From Deltaproteobacteria bacterium UBA4427 (GTDB lineage Bacteria > Myxococcota_A > UBA9160 > UBA4427): 34,880 bases of DNA. A model generated the notes under the pieces. The model searched no databases and was not told the DNA's origin. It saw nothing but the letters and a program-made list of their open reading frames with translations. The stretch is from positions 57,669-92,548 of the forward strand of contig DGPZ01000123.1 of the NCBI GenBank assembly GCA_002390675.1, in the 5' to 3' direction. Both the position numbers and the translations under genes were made by a program. This document shows positions 33,784 through 34,880 of this stretch, piece by piece (within the stretch, counting starts at the first letter, position 1; each line of letters opens with the position of its first letter).

Positions 33784-34880
33784 GTGCAAGATCCGCAATC
33801 CCCGAACGGCGTGGGAGACGATTCGAGCAAAGCGCCCGAGATTCGGAACGCGCTAGAGATTTCGATTCGACTTGGAGCGATCGTTTTTCTCGTCGGTTGG
33901 TGCTTGCTGATCATCGCGCCTTTTCTAGGAATCGTCATTTGGTCGCTGATTATCGCGATCGCGGTCGATGAACCCTTCGAGTGGCTCTGCGAAAAACTCG
34001 GCGGTCGACGCTCGCTCGCGGCGTTCATCTCGGTGACTGCGGTACTCCTTGGGCTTTTCGTTCCGACGGTGATCTTCTCCGAAACGATGATTTCTGGTGG
34101 GCAGGACGTCGCGCAGCAGCTTAAAGCCGGGACGATTAATGTGCCGACGCCTAATGAATCGATTAGAGAGATCCCCTTTGTCGGGCAGAAAGTTTTCGAC
34201 GGTTGGATTGCGGCAAACGAGAATCTCGGACAGGCCCTGTCGCGCTTCTCGCCGCAGCTGAAGGCTGCGAGTAGCCAGCTGTTGCGAGTCGTAGGAAGTG
34301 TCGGCGCTGGTGTGTTGCAATTAATCGCTTCGATATTGATTGCTGGCGTGATGTTAGTGCGCGCGAAAACTCGCCGTGAAACCATCCAGAGATTCGGCCA
34401 TCGCATGGCAGGCGCGGCCCGCGGTTCGGAGCTCGTGGAACTCGCGAACGGCACAATTCGAGGCGTCGTTCAGGGCATTGTCGGCGTGGCCGCATTACAG
34501 GCGCTGCTCGCAGGCGCAGGATTCATTGTGGCTGGGATTTCGGGCGCAGGACTCTGGGCGCTCTTGGTTCTGATCGCGGCGGTGGTTCAGCTCCCCGTGT
34601 TAGTCGTGATGGCGATTCCGATCGTGATCGCGTTCACGACCCTGTCAAAGGGAGCTGCGCTGACTCTTCTCGTTTGGTGTGTTTTTGTTGGCGGAGTCGA
34701 CAACGTGCTTAAACCACTCCTCTTCGGGCGAGGAGCCAATGTCCCGTCCCTTGTCATATTCATGGGCGCCATCGGCGGTATGCTGACTATGGGAATCATC
34801 GGCCTCTTTCTGGGAGCGGCGGTTCTCGCCCTAGGCTTCGAATTGTTCATAGCATGGCTCGATGAATCTTCGGAGGACGC
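33784..34880 (+). CDS. AI-2E/PerM family permease, cut by the right edge
   Basis: A frame starting with GTG at 33784 (GAGGG six bases upstream) stays open for 365 codons to the window end. A polar N-terminus of about 25 residues (QDPQSPNGVGDDSSK) is followed by hydrophobic segments ALEISIRLGAIVFLVG and APFLGIVIWSLIIAIA. A soluble middle part follows, then RGVVQGIVGVAALQALLAG, VVQLPVLVVMAIPI and VDNVLKPLLFGRGANVPSLVIF, the last being a strong signature of the AI-2E family transporter (PF01594). This family has eight or so helices and includes exporters of small molecules, autoinducer-2 or Na+/H+ antiporters; the substrate here is not known. Only the very C-terminus is likely missing. Confidence 0.87.
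   Translation, partial: MQDPQSPNGVGDDSSKAPEIRNALEISIRLGAIVFLVGWCLLIIAPFLGIVIWSLIIAIAVDEPFEWLCEKLGGRRSLAAFISVTAVLLGLFVPTVIFSETMISGGQDVAQQLKAGTINVPTPNESIREIPFVGQKVFDGWIAANENLGQALSRFSPQLKAASSQLLRVVGSVGAGVLQLIASILIAGVMLVRAKTRRETIQRFGHRMAGAARGSELVELANGTIRGVVQGIVGVAALQALLAGAGFIVAGISGAGLWALLVLIAAVVQLPVLVVMAIPIVIAFTTLSKGAALTLLVWCVFVGGVDNVLKPLLFGRGANVPSLVIFMGAIGGMLTMGIIGLFLGAAVLALGFELFIAWLDESSED

Noticed and set aside
33780..34454. Open frame of 224 codons on the minus strand at the right edge
   Set aside because: It lies opposite the AI-2E-type permease, whose plus-strand frame has hydrophobic helices and a family signature; the minus-strand product is a low-complexity Ser/Thr/Arg-rich sequence.

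Overview
The window is about 35 kb of gene-dense chromosomal DNA of moderately high GC, with no tRNA, rRNA, CRISPR array, transposase or phage gene that I can see. Two proteins carry lipoprotein signals (lipoboxes ending in Cys22), one has a Sec-type signal peptide, and an AI-2E/PerM-type permease and an Mrp-type antiporter are present, so a Gram-negative cell is likely. The mixture points to an uncultured, aerobic, lipid-degrading, deltaproteobacteria-like lineage (Myxococcota or Binatota relatives): F420-type luciferase-like oxidoreductases, a TIGR03084-like protein, a CaiB/BaiF protein, an AtuA-like protein, a BKACE enzyme and an actinobacterial-type UTP-glucose-1-phosphate uridylyltransferase. 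That placement is inference only; no phylogenetic marker is present.

Layout. The left edge (1-53) holds the start of a minus-strand gene running off the window. An MFS transporter (209-1516, +) is followed by two tandem DUF3604 genes on the minus strand (3622-5712, then 1546-3537). Next come an NTF2/SnoaL-like protein (+), a sulfotransferase (-), the uridylyltransferase (+) and an AtuA-like protein (-). From 11376 to 16413 a plus-strand series encodes an enoyl-CoA hydratase-family protein, an F420-type LLM oxidoreductase, a DinB-like TIGR03084 protein, a broken and apparently chimeric acyl-CoA dehydrogenase, and a second LLM oxidoreductase. This looks like a catabolic module for a branched or cyclic lipid acid that is partly decayed.

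The centre (16720-24495) is a tightly overlapping nine-gene Mrp-type cation/proton antiporter operon. Its order is E-F-G-(DUF4040/MbhE)-B-C-D, which follows the membrane module of archaeal Mbh rather than the classical mrpABCDEFG order. It continues with a second ND5-like subunit, a small two-helix protein of no known function, and a third ND5-like subunit. No hydrogenase, NADH-dehydrogenase or full-length MrpA gene is present.

The right part holds a VIT1/CCC1 metal transporter (-), an enoyl-CoA hydratase and a SnoaL-like protein (+), a serine beta-lactamase-like lipoprotein (-), an EXPERA/TMEM97-like membrane protein (+), a tandem-domain class III CoA-transferase and an amidohydrolase (both -). 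It ends with a BKACE-family enzyme lacking two residues of the canonical active site (+) and an AI-2E-type permease cut by the right edge (+). A perfect 16-bp palindrome in the divergent promoter between the amidohydrolase and the BKACE gene is a plausible TetR-type operator, although no regulator gene lies in the window.
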